A stretch of DNA of 64,000 bases from positions 23,064,001 to 23,128,000 of the forward strand of contig OY292279.1 in assembly GCA_958496175.1 (NCBI GenBank), read 5' to 3'. Of the stretch, positions 1-12,130 are shown piece by piece. This DNA is from Sisyra terminalis. Taxonomy: Eukaryota > Arthropoda > Insecta > Neuroptera > Sisyridae. The position numbers and the translations under genes were made by a program. Every line of letters begins with the position of its first letter. The first letter of the stretch is position 1. The notes under the pieces were generated by a model that made no database searches, was not told the DNA's origin, and worked only from the letters and a program-made list of their open reading frames with translations.

Positions 1-880
1 AGCGTAATAAATAAAATTTGTACAGGAAAGTTAAACCCAATCAATAATAAGGATCCAAAATAAAATAGCTCTTTCTTCAGGTTATATACAAAACCTATAG
101 TGCATCTATTTATATGGCCAGGAGCTATAGGTACATTGTCATATTTTTTTTTATTTCTCTAGCGAGTGTTATTCATAGTTATTGAAAAATGCGGTTATCT
201 TTTTAATATTATCACGAGTTATTAAATTGCTTATGACTAAATTTTAACCAGCAATGGTTATAATATCACCTCATATCAAACGATACTTACTGGTATAAGT
301 GTGATCACTGAGTAGAGCGGTAAGCGAACGTATTTATGGGTGGGTGAAAATAGGCACTTAATATTTCTAACGCTTTTTGTGGTGTACGAGGGTGGTCTGA
401 AAAGTTTCCGACTTAACATAGATACAAAAATGTTTCTCTTAATTGTTTTTTCTACATAGTCTTCTTGTGACTCTGTACACTTCTCCCAGCAAGATTCGTA
501 TATTACGTTATATAGGGTTAAATTTTTATCAAGGCAAGATAATCCAAAATGATTCCTTTATTTGATAGCAAGTTGTAAACTGCTATGTTACTGACGGTGA
601 CATACTGTTATGCCACACAAACGAAGTCATCTGTATTGACTAGTAATGAATAAGACGAAAAAGTAGAATTTAAAATTGAGTAACAATAGTTCGGTACCTA
701 CTTCTTTTTCCACGAATAGAAAAAGTCTGCAAATACACATGTTTGGTGTATATATCGCAGCTTTCAAGTACTGTGAGCTTTATGAATTAACAATTTTGAA
801 GGAAACTATTTTAGTTTTTAGGGTTACAATTTTAAAATGATTTGGTTAAGAAAATAAAATTGAAATTTTACTGTTTACAG
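1..880 (+). other. Intron upstream of the first visible Ig exon
   Basis: This is AT-rich intronic sequence of the Ig-superfamily gene. It ends in a usable acceptor, a pyrimidine-rich stretch followed by TTTACAG at 874-880. The upstream exon, which should carry the first Ig-domain cysteine and contribute one base of a split glycine codon, lies outside the window. The only other recognisable content is a minus-strand mariner tail near 383-545. Confidence 0.7.
383..545 (-). pseudogene. Mariner-family transposase C-terminal remnant
   Basis: Read on the minus strand, one frame stays open from about 495 down to about 385. It contains a W-E-K-C motif followed by E-D-Y-V-E-K and ends R-K-L-F-R-P-P-S. 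This is the usual C-terminal signature of mariner-type (Tc1/mariner superfamily) transposases. The plus-strand side, GGTGGTCTGAAAAGTTTCC at 391-409, resembles mariner ends. The rest of the transposase, with the catalytic aspartates, is not recognisable next to it, so this is a truncated, inactive copy in the intron. The family call is good; the exact limits are uncertain. Confidence 0.6.
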
Positions 881-1081
881 GTTCCCACGTGGTGTTATGG
901 CGTCGCGGAAGTGCAGTGCTAACTGCCGGTGAACTAATGGTAACACGTGACAAACGTTTTCATTTGTTAAACGGTCATAATTTGCAAATACGTGACGTTG
1001 GTCCTCAAGATGCCGGCGACTACATATGCCAAATCGGGGACCGAGACAATCGAGATCAAATACACACCGTGGAAATTATGG
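881..1081 (+). CDS. klg: Ig-superfamily adhesion protein, exon encoding the C-terminal part of Ig domain 1
   Basis: This 201-bp exon encodes about 67 residues and is flanked by TTTACAG at its 5' side and GTAAGG at its 3' side. The translation starts in a split glycine codon followed by S-H-V-V-L-W-R-R-G (Ig strand C tryptophan) and carries D-A-G-D-Y-I-C-Q-I, the D-x-G-x-Y-x-C signature around the second Ig cysteine. It ends T-V-E-I-M plus one base of a split codon. Both boundaries are phase 1, so the exon is symmetric. The next exon, 42.7 kb away, completes the split codon as valine and continues P-P-S-V, the normal Ig1-Ig2 junction of lachesin, klingon and DIP proteins. Such proteins are GPI-anchored or membrane-bound homophilic or heterophilic adhesion molecules of neurons. 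The wording resembles insect Klingon most closely, but a paralog (CG34353/CG7166 type) cannot be excluded. The in-exon GTG at 889 is not a start codon. Confidence 0.85.
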
Positions 1082-4000
1082 GTAAGGAAGCGCAACTTGG
1101 CTCAATTTAGTCGTTTTCATGGTAAACACAAGTTAGAGTACACATATATGTTGATTCTAACAACACTCTCATTAGAGGTGTCGCTCTTCTTTGGTGTAAA
1201 ATTTCGTATCTCGTTTCCCACATAATGTGAGAAGCGTCTCGGGAATTCCCATCCAACCATCCATCCAAAGCGTTCATTCTTCATGTAAGCGACATTCATC
1301 ACGAATAGTAAGGATGCTACGAGTCTATCCAGCTAGAACGACGAACCATCCTTCCTCTTATCTATCTTCTACACAACAAACATATATACATATAAGGATA
1401 CATGCAAACTCATCTTGTTTGTGCCAAGAAAGACGAAATTGCCGCTATTTCAGAAAATTTAGATGTTTCGCACACCTCATATCCCCGTTCCGTCGTATGC
1501 AATTCTTTATGTAAAAAATACCGACATAAATTTTTTTAATGTAACAATAAAAACCTCCGTTCTTTGAATCGATTCCATCAATTTGAAGTATTTGGCGCCT
1601 CTTATAATAATATTTCAAGGATGCAAAAAGGTCGCTATCAAGAACCGAGTTCAACGCTTGTTTTTTTTCTTTGTCCACTTTTTAAGCACGAAAAATGTTA
1701 ATGTTCGCGTGTTAGTATCAGATTTACACGCGTGGTTTTCAATGTGGTATTTTATTACACGATCCCAAATCTCCTCTTCGCCAGCAATAACAGTTTAACA
1801 TAATAGATATTCATCTAGAACAGAAGGGTGGTCAATTGTTAACCATTTCAACTGATGCATGAATACTGAGCTTTATTCTTTCAAAATAATTCACAAAACG
1901 ATGAGTGAATATAAATTTTACTCGAAGATGAACAAAGGTTTTTCTCATAAATCTTTACAAAATTGCCAAGTAATTTCTTTAAGGTATAATTAAAATATGT
2001 CCATCTACTTCTACATAACCAAATAAAAGGTATTAAGATAGAAAAATTCTATAGTATCATAAAAGTATTTTCCTATCATTAAGATTTAATGCGATTCAAT
2101 TCAATTAGTGGAATTGTCGATCGTCTTTAAAATAAACTCAATTTAAAAATATTTGTTCAATGTTAGGTATTTGAATTTTGTCTTGTTTGCTTCTAATTAT
2201 ATTATCATGTTTACTTCCGATTCCTTAATTGGAAAAGGTTGTTTATCGATAATATGCTAAACAAAAATCGAAAATTCGTGAAATTTTGCGTTAATTGTAA
2301 AAGGTCTCAGTTAATTAAATGTTTAACAAGATATTTTATTTATTCAGAGTATAGAAAACTTAAATTTTTAATTGGCATAAGTATAATCGTACCTAACCTT
2401 ATCTACACCGTCTCTAGTGCATGCAATTTTGAAAAAAGGGAAAGGTAATTTTTTATTTCTGTTAAGTATGTTATGAAGATACAATCGGAGACAAAAGTAC
2501 ACAAAAATAAAAATTTGAGAATAATTACGTCGTTTAGCGTAGTATGAGGCCAATAAATAGATCGATACTTAAAAAACTGTATAAAATTTAATTGGAGATT
2601 TCACCAAAAATTTTAAACAAAATATAAAAAAAAATAATTAGCTTTAGGACTAACTATGTCTTGATTTCAACTTAACACATCAAAATATTATTAATTTGAT
2701 GCTCATAGGTTATGAATGTAGATTTTTTTATGATTCATTGAACTGGACCCCACTGAAAACAACAAAAAATGAAATTAAAATACCTAACAATAACGGGGAA
2801 ATTTCCCATCCCTGAGACTAGAAGAGATCAATCGATAGTGATACGACTTCATATAGTACATACAAACTTAACATATTATCACTTAATAACCAAGAATAGG
2901 ATTTAAATATAGATTTTAAAATCAACGCATGTGTTGATAAATTGCACCACAAAGTGAAAAAAAAAAGTATTAAGAACTGAATCTTAGTACCGACTTCACC
3001 ATTGATATTAGCCAAATTATGGGAACCGTAAGCTTTCTTGTTGTAAATCAAAGTCACCCTCTTATTTTGATGCACAACTAGATAGCTTACGATTCTCATT
3101 TATTGGCTAATACTGGCTTAATATTGATGGGAAAATCGGTACAAAGATTTAATTCATAAATTTATCAATACAAGCGAGGTTTTAAAATATTTTTTAAATA
3201 TTTTTATTTTCTGCTTTTTAGTCTTTCATTATATTTAAGTACCAATTCTGCCAATCATTATCTCAAACTTGAACTAACTGACTGCCGTCATTTGTTTCAA
3301 CTGTTATTTCGACTTCATCCATCATCCAATTGCCATTTTTTGTAATTTATCAGTTGTGTTGGCTGTGAATAATTTGCGGTGGTTACTATAAGTTAATATT
3401 AACTACTATTTGCATCATAAATTATACTAGACGTACTAGCTTCAACGAGCATGAAAAATCGATTTTCTTTTACATACACCTTTGAAGCTAGAAAATAGGG
3501 ATTTCTTTTAAAGTTAAATATTTAGTTTAAGTAGAATTACTTGTTGGTTATCAAATTTTACGACTGGTTACTGTGTTGTCATCGATATTAAGTAGGTGTG
3601 CCAAAATTTAGCACAAAAAAAAATAAATTGCTGGGAAGTAGGTGAAAAATGATACTATAAGTTCCGAACCTTAAAAAATAAACTTATAACTAAGTTATCT
3701 AATAGAAGCGACCGAAAAAAGACCAAGAAAAATGTTCTCATTGCCAACAAGTATTAACAGCCAATCAAATCTTGTTTCAATGTAGAGCTTACTTTCCTCA
3801 AAGAACCTATATCAAATTCTTTAGCACCATAGCATCCTGCCTAAATTTTCTCCTCCTTCAAGCTATAAACAGCACTATATCCTTCCTAAAGTAAAACCAA
3901 ATAAAGAACAAAATCTAAACAATCTCTCTTGAAACCCTACACAACCATTTAAAGTAAATTACTTTTCTTCAAAATGTTTATGTTATTCAAGCTCCGATTA

Positions 4001-4358
4001 CGTTGTTGCATCTAGTATACATTATAGTACAGCTTAATATCAAAAAACTAACTCTTTAATTGAATATTGAATTTGACTTTGAGATATCAAATCATACATC
4101 GAAAAGCTTAATGCCAAATTAAAGTTTTTAATTATTCATCAAAATTTTAAAAACTTTTGTGATGTGTAATATTTTTATTCGTCAGCTATAGTGGAGTCGA
4201 ATTACAAATTATGATGGACGAATTGAATCAGGTATCAAATATTGGTATCAGTGTCTAATGTCCAATACTTTGAAATGGAAATTGTATAATTCCTCTGTGC
4301 TACCCGTAACAACCAACGGTCTTGCAACTTTGTCCTTTACTATCGGTAGTATTATGAC

Positions 4359-4779
4359 GCATTATCATGCTGTCGCTAGTCGCTGATATTTAACGATAAA
4401 TGAGATCACGTGATTTAAATGTAACATGTGTACCATAATTTGAGCGACAAATGAGGCTCTCTATTGAATGTCAATTTATCAATTTAAGCGCTTTATTGCA
4501 AAGGAATGAGTATATTGCGATTAACAAGTATCAATACTTGTTAGTAAGCATTCAGCTTATGAGTGATAAGTATCTGATTATGAAATCTTTTTGAAAATGT
4601 ATTAATAGAGAAAATCATGTTTGATAGATATATTATACATGATATGTCAGATAGAATCCGACGAAGAAGTATAGCAAAATTTAACGCTGCTTTTTTCAGA
4701 TGATTCAGATGCTACATTTTAAATCACGTGATCATGTTTTTCGCTAAAAACCAGCGACTAGCGAATGCATGAAAATGCA
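4359..4779. repeat. MITE-like element with ~70-bp terminal inverted repeats
   Basis: The first ~70 bases (from GCATTATCATGC) match the reverse complement of the last ~70 (…GCATGAAAATGC) with scattered differences. Both arms share the blocks CGCTAGTCGCTG and GATCACGTGATTTAA. The interior of about 280 bp has no coding potential. This is the structure of a short non-autonomous DNA transposon. I could not identify a clean target-site duplication, so the superfamily is unassigned. Confidence 0.55.
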
Positions 4780-6539
4780 CCTTAGAGTTGAACGATTTAA
4801 ATTCTTAAGTCCTGAATTTGCCGTGAGGCAAAGAACCATAAAATAGAATATCAAATTAAAATTTTTGAAAAACAATCACCAGAAATCATTTTATTTATTC
4901 TTTCTTCTCGTTCATGATCGAGAATTTCCCTCACGTTTCTTTAAAAGTTAAGATGTTAAACATTTTTAAGCCTTCGATAAGTAAATATATAATAACCATT
5001 ATAAAACATGAGTGATTTAAAATTTAAAATTCAATCTCGGAATTAAATTCTTTCGGATTACAATTATTTTTGTATTATTTTTGCTAACACTCCAAACTCA
5101 CTTCTGAAAGCACATTATATTTTCTTTTTAATGAATAATATCGCTTCTTCTTATTTTTTCAATGAATTTATTAAACCTTTAGATTTAATCAGGGATATAT
5201 TTTTTTTATTTGAAGTACCATTTCCTGAAATAACAGCTATTCAAGAACTTCAAATTAAATTTATCCGAGTAATTAATTAAATGGAAGTGAGCAATCAATG
5301 TTAAAAATGTTCGCCTTATAAATCTTATAAATCTCTTTTCCTTATTAGTTGTTCTCTTCTACCGTAGCTGATGTTAGCATTTCTTACGTAGCATTTCCGT
5401 TTCCAACTCCTTCGAAAATATTGTGTTAATTTTTCAAAAAAAAAAAAAATGAAAAAGAAAAACCGTAACGAACGTGTCATATATAAAATATTACGAATTA
5501 TAAACAGCGATAAAGCGCGACATTCGTATAACGGCGCTGAACATCAACACTGCTCTGCTAATTTTTCTCTTTTGCGCTTTTGTCTATTATTCTTGCGAAA
5601 GGCGTTCGTAGTTATAATCTTTTCATATTTTCTTACACTGAAATACATACTTCTTTCTTGAAATGATAAATCAGAAAATATTTCAATAAAACAGAACGAG
5701 ATTTAAACCAATTTATATTTCTTGTAATTTTCACTGAAGCAATTATACCGTGCTCTGTAAAATAAGTGTAGATACTTGGAATTTATTTTATCCTTCGGAT
5801 TAATTTTAACAAGCAAGAAAAGCGTTGTTAATGTGCGAATTAAGTTCCTTTTTGCGATATAAAAACATAGACTTAAAGAAGCCGGTTTTTAATTTGTTGA
5901 CAATATATAGATATAGAGGAAGAACATTATCTGCCGCCAGCACTGCTTACTGCAGATTTAGTAATTGCCATTTTGCAACTTGATAAATTAAGTTTTATTT
6001 CCATACAAAACCAATGCATCTTTACTATTACTTATTTAATTATTGTGAAAACAAATTACACATAACCTACACCTATATTTTTCAGCCGAAAGACTATAAT
6101 AATAGCCATTTTGTTCCTATCGTAGCCATTTGTCTTAACAAATTAACAAGTTTTTAACAAGTTTTGATTGGTTTGCTTGACAATATTCTCAACGATTTGA
6201 TCCTTTAACAATGGTTTAATATCCACAAATAGAGATTTAAATAAAAATTTCGTCAACTTGATATAGTGCAATTTTTTTTTTGATTATCTGAAATTAACAA
6301 AAATCAATACGTTAGCGTGAATTTTCCACGTTTAGGCAGTCATTTTGATTACAACACCTTATCATAATTTTACAAAAATTATTATTGTTTAAAAATTAAT
6401 GTTTTCAATTATATTTATTGATCTACATTGACTTTTAACAAGCAAGTATTTGACTACTAATAGCATAACTTCTGATTATATTAACACTTTTTGTAGAAAT
6501 TTTTTTAACGATAAAATCAATATTGATGTTAGATTTAAA

Positions 6540-7830
6540 AAAATACGCATTTTCAACATGGCATGGGTCAAGTGACGTCACACCAAAGTAAACAACAAGA
6601 GTATTTAAGCGAATGAATACAATATACTTATTGTACTTTGTTGCACTAATAATAGTTTACAAATGATGCGTAACCATACACTGTGTAAGTACATTCAACG
6701 ATTAAAACCCCGGAAAGGCTATTTACTCCTATTTCAATGATTCCTAAAAACCAAAGAAAGTAGTTAGGTATGTTAAGCACATTCTGCACTTAACAGCATA
6801 TCAAGGAATTAAAATGTATAGGTTAAGCTAATTTTGGTGTAAGTATTAAATAGTAGACTATTACAGTAATTGAACTGTTTAATTAATCTTAAATCTTGTC
6901 TTTTTAAAAAAATTTGTCAACGAATCTATTTAATCAAAGTACCTGAACGACAGAGTTCAACTCGATTTGAAATTTTATTCAAATGTTTCAGCTATGTGGA
7001 AGTATTAGATATACAAAGGAAATATATTTAAGACGTATTATAAAGGTCAATAATTATTATTTATTTTAGTTATTAAAATTGACTATGGAGATAATATTTT
7101 TATAAAAATGCAAACTTAAAGCTGAAGTCCAAAATATCAAAATATCGTTTTGATAATGCAACGTGAAAATAGATTTTATTTATTTTAAAAAATTTTAATG
7201 GAAACATATTTGAATAAAATTTGAAATTAATTGTTATATATTAGTCTATATTCAAAAATGCATAGATTACATTCATTATGTACACACATCAACAGATGGC
7301 GCAAAATTTTTTTTTCCGTTTTTCGTGGAAACTTTCGTTTTTCCATAGAAGACAACTTTACAGATAAACTTTAAAAACAAACTCTATTAAATTTCAAATT
7401 TTCGTCAAAATCGTTAGAGCCGTTTTTAAAAAACAAAAAACATACAAACATAACAAGAATAGCTCGTTTAATATATAAGATAATCCAAAACTGTAATGCT
7501 TTTCAGGATGTCCAATTTTCATGAAGTTAGTATAAACAAATAGTAGGTGCTTACGTTGTCTCTTTAACATGTTTAAGTTCCCTAGTATGTGGTTATTTCT
7601 GAAAAGTGTCCAATTATTTGTAAATCTTTTTTGGTTGATTACTGCGGTCAACTTGCACATTTTTTCCCCGTTTTGATTCCCAAAACTTCATAAATAAAAC
7701 TATCCTTTTTTGAATAATAATATAAGATAGAGTGAAAACATTACTACCAATTAATACTTGAACCAGCCGATAAGCAAAAAGAAATGCAGAAGAACCTCTG
7801 TTTACTTATGTGTGACGTCACTGAATTGAG
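6540..7830. repeat. Possible DNA transposon bounded by TGTGACGTCAC-containing inverted ends
   Basis: The sequence at about 6565-6600, read in reverse complement, gives a block with TGTTTACTTTGGTGTGACGTCAC. The sequence at 7799-7821 reads TGTTTACTTATGTGTGACGTCAC on the plus strand. These are inverted copies about 1.2 kb apart and could be terminal repeats. A Helitron 5' end lies inside (7260-7480), which would make this a nested insertion. The match is short (~25 bp), so the boundaries are tentative. Confidence 0.3.
7260..7480 (-). mobile_element. Helitron 5' terminal fragment
   Basis: Read on the minus strand from 7480, the sequence begins TCTTATATATTAAACGAGC, preceded by A on the flank. It continues with AACGGCTCTAACGATTTTG, a block typical of the 5' region of animal Helitrons, which start with TC inside an A/T target. 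It begins with the same TCTTATATAT as the Helitron at 17537-18509. No 3' CTRR terminus with hairpin was located, so the copy is probably truncated and the lower boundary is approximate. Confidence 0.5.
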
Positions 7831-10800
7831 ACCAATCACGAAGCGTTTCTAAACGCGAGAACAAATCTCAAAAAAAATGAATTTTATTCTTATTATTTGT
7901 TTAAAAAAAATGAGAAAAGTTGGATAAATTGGAAACATAATAATATATACGAAGATTAAAGTTTGAACGATTATGGAAAAATCATTACATGCAAAATTCA
8001 TAGCAGTTAAAGTGTTGGCAATTTAATGAATAAAGAAAAAGCAGCAAAAAGCTGTTTCGTGGTTGTTCTATATGATAGCCAATAATGAATATTGGAAAGT
8101 GTCCTTCCGTTATGGATAGCAATTAAAGATCAAAGCTCAACGATCAGTTTTATGTTACAACCATTTATGCTCGAAACTTTCCTTACAAAGTTGTTAAACT
8201 TGCTAAGGTAAAATAATGTTGTACATGCGATATGAAGAATCCTGTTTAAAGTATTCATTTAAAGGCCGGTTTTGGTTCAAATTCCTTAATTGAGATTTTA
8301 GTGCTAGAAGGACATACCTCTTGTAATAAAACGTCTCCTACTTCTTTAATGAGAGGTTTAATGCTTTTGATGCTACGTTATCCATATGTATGGAGTTACG
8401 TATGTTTAAATCGAAATTTATTAGCAATAAATTCTAGTAAGAATATTGAAATGTTGTCAAGTGGAAATATAAATGAGAGATTTTAGTGTTGAAAAGGGAT
8501 CAAGGAAGAGAATTAGATATATCTATAGAAATACAGTCAGTCATGTGTATTTATTTGCTCATCCGTAATCAATTATACATATATATTTGGGGCAAACCGA
8601 CTTATACGCTTGACAAGAAATTGATAGTAAGATTATTTTGAAATTAACCCTTCTAACACATTCCTCATAAGGTTTCCTGTAATTATTAACAGATTACAAA
8701 TTCCACGTGTCAGAATATGGTTCTTAGCGACGCTTCATAATGTATCGTTTTATTTTTCATGACTCTTATGAACATTTGGAAAGATTAATGTTTATATATT
8801 TATGTAAATAAACAAATCGGAGACGTTATGCAAATATTAAACGATCGACGCGATAAACGCCACCGTTATTTGTAGACGGGTAATTATTTTCCTCCCGTAC
8901 TTGAATGGCGTCTAGAGCTTCGCCTAAAGCTTTTCAAATATTTTTTTGTAGAGATGATGCAAAGAAAAAACAAGATAACTTGGAAAGTTGAGATTTCATA
9001 TTTATCCTTTTTTAATTTCAGCCGCATTCAATTTTAGTTTGCAAAATTACGCTTTCACAAACTTATTCTTTATATCTCGTATGTTTATGTGATATGAAAG
9101 CATATTTTTTTCTTGACGTTTGAATTTCTTCATATATGCGAGAGTATATAAATTATATATTCACATATATTCTTTCATTCAAACAAATTTATTATATCAT
9201 TGCTTCAAAAGGCTTGTAAAGCCTTTCTGTAAAGCTCGCACTGATTGGTTTTCAATGTTGTCGTCGTATTCTCTTCTTTTCATGCAGAAATTTTTTTCTT
9301 AAGGCGTTGTTCCAGTCTAGAGGGATAAATTCTCGGAATTTATTAAAATTAAAAAAAAAAATCAAGAACTAAAAATATTTTCACTTCGTTTTTTTTACTA
9401 TATGTTTATGAATTTTTCAATAATACAGAGAAGAAAAATTATACTTGTTACAGTTCGGTTGAGTGGGAGGTGGTAAAGAAATGTTGTTTCCATCTTGACA
9501 CGATCTCAACCCTTCTAGTCATCAAAAATAATAAAAAAATTAAGGGAAGAAAAAAAAATTTTGCTAAACTTAAAAATTTCGCTAAATTCTTGCTTCGTTT
9601 GATATGGTGGATGAAATTGTTAACATTAACTGTCTTTTTCCACGTTTTTCTAAAAAATTATTCACTAGAAATTTTATGCATCGATCATATGCGTAGAAGA
9701 CGTCGCTATAAATGAATTTTAAAAACTTTTAGCCTTCTATTTCAAATCGCGTCGAGACGGAAAATTCCTGCTTTCACATCTATAAAAATAAACCACAAAA
9801 GTAGCATCTTTCTTGGGTATCCTAGAACTCAAACTTATATCTAATCAGATAACAATATTGTTATGCTAGTAAAAGTTTCTCTAACTTTAATTTAATTTAC
9901 TTAATTGCACTGTCTTTGCCACGTTGAGAATCCTTCATCATGAAGTTTTCCTGTAATTCAAAAAAGGATTACGGGAAATAGCTCGATGGATTAAGGAACC
10001 CGATTTATTATATTTTTAAAAGTTAGATAAATCATTTGCTTGTAAATGTTTATTTTACGAAAGTATAATGTGCATGCGCCTCATGAATGGAGAGAAGAAC
10101 TAATAAATTCCTCTTCAAAGAATTAAACAAACTTGATAGTCTGTGGTAACTGGAGAAATTGAGATATTAATAGTTGAAGAGAAAGTGGAGATAAAGGCGC
10201 AACCTGGTCACTTATTACCTGAAGCCATATTTCGAGCACAGGACTAGGAAACATGGAAGATGATATCACCAAACCCATAGCTATAAATAATTTTATTATT
10301 ATTCCTGACAAATGCTATGGTATATATTGTGATATGTATTCGCCTTATTATAAATTATACTCAATAGAAGAAGTGACTTATCGCTTTCTGGTCTTATATC
10401 TCTTTCATTATCCAAAGGATGTAGGTATTTACATTTGCAATTAGAAAACTACAATTAATGTGAAAAGTAGAGTTATTTAATGGAATATTGAAAATGAATA
10501 TTACATTCGTTTGGTGAAATAATTATCCTTTCAGATATTAGAGTTCCATTTTATGAACTTTTGTAGATGTTGTTTCACAACTGGTTTCTCTACCTTTTTA
10601 TATTGATTTCTAAATATCCATTAAGGATGATATGGAGGTATGTTAAAGTATTAGAAAACTAAAAGTTTGAAAAATTATTTCGTATTTAATGTTAAAAAAC
10701 CTGTAAAAATTTTAAAGCACTTCACTACGTCGTACATTTGAATTCACTACACGGTTTTTAAGAAACTAAAAAGACCGAAAATATGGTTTTAACTTGATAA

Positions 10801-11539
10801 ATTAGTAAGTGTTTAAGAAAGTGCGGCAACACTGTCGTCAATTGAGACGTACCGTATTGTATATAATACAAGCTGTGTTAGTACATTTGGTTAGATAAAA
10901 ATGAAACGTAAAATTTATCTTTGTCATACTCATTAGTACACAATGTAAAGCGGAAAAGGGTGAAATATATCAAATAATTTATTTTCAAAATGTTGAGAAC
11001 ATCACCCATGCTCACTCACTAACGTTGCCAATGCTGCCAACCTATAAATTCAATAACGTTATCACGTTTTTATTATTTTATATAATGTTGAATTATTAAT
11101 TTAATTTTTAATTTTAAGTTGTTATTGTCCTAAAACATGCTTATTTAATATTTTTTTTAAGATTTAATTATTTTGATTTGTTAAGTTGAAATCAAGGCAT
11201 ATTTTTTCTCAAAAGTTAGTTAAAAATGTTCTATATTTTTTGTTTTTTTCTTTTTTAGTTTAAAATTTTTGGTGGAAATTTCCGATTTTCCCTTAAACTA
11301 TGTACAATTTTTTAAGTATCGGCCTATTTATTCGCCTCATGATACGCTATACGACGTAATTATTTACATATTTCTATTTTTAGGTATTTTTATTTTCGAT
11401 TGTATCTCCATAACATCATTAATGATTGCCATTTGTTATTTCACATCTCTCACAGAAGAAGGTATAAAAATTATAATTCATACATAAATAGATGGAACAG
11501 TTTGTAGCCAGAATGAGAGAGCTAAACTAATTTATTTTA

Positions 11540-11870
11540 GGGTCCAACTAAAGTTAATGATTGAATCTCCAACTTAAGCTCCGAAGTCAATGTTTGACTT
11601 TAACTTCGACTCCAGCTCCGGCCTAAGTTATTATAACTTTTATCATAAGTCACTCCCATCAAATTTGGCTTAATTTTATAAGGTCTTCAGAAAGTAATTT
11701 TTAAGTAGGTACTCGCTATACTTTTTTAAACGTAAAATTTTAGAAGTTAAAACCAGTTTAAATTTTGATAACTCCGACTTCGGATTATTATAATTATTTA
11801 GCTCCAGCTCTTTTAAAATTTCCCGATTCCATGGCTCCTAGCTCCACCTCGAGCTCTCCAACGCTACTTG
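11540..11870. repeat. Degenerate CTCC/GACTCC-rich repeat block
   Basis: The block repeatedly uses variants of GCTCC, GACTCC and AGCTCC (for example around 11575, 11610, 11770, 11800 and 11845) in otherwise AT-rich DNA, with no reading frame. Such blocks are common inside non-autonomous insect DNA transposons. Termini and family are not determined. Confidence 0.3.
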
Positions 11871-11953
11871 TAACAGTGTCCAGGTATTTGATTGAACTTT
11901 ACAAAGATGAACTTTTCTGATCTAAGTAGTTGATTGAATAATTTTATACGAAT

Positions 11954-12130
11954 AGCCTACTGGTGGCCGAGTGATCAAGGTGACCGCTTCAAAACTGGTA
12001 GGTGTTAGGTTCGAATTACGTATCGAACAATTTTCAATTTTTCTCGATTTACGAAATTTTACTAGCCCTAGAGTTGCTAAGGACCTTCGTAATAATAAAG
12101 CGACGATAAATATCAATAATAAAAAAAAAA
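11954..12130 (+). repeat. tRNA-derived SINE, copy 1
   Basis: This is a 177-bp copy starting AGCCTACTGGTGGCCGAGTG. It has a pol III box A-like element (TGGCCGAGTG, tRNA-Leu/Ser-like) and a box B-like GGTTCGAATTA about 35 bp later. A tRNA-unrelated body containing AAAGCGACG follows, and the copy ends in an A10 tail. Five other copies in this window share the same head, body and tail order. Confidence 0.8.

Noticed and set aside
889..1225. GTG at 889 or ATG at 992 as translation starts
   Set aside because: The Ig exon reads through from a splice acceptor at 880; these are internal codons or out-of-frame.
10123..10444. Overlapping reading frames on both strands near 10.1-10.4 kb
   Set aside because: A C-terminal YPKDVGIYICN string looks faintly Ig-like, but there is no splice framework or second landmark and the exon order of the gene is already satisfied.
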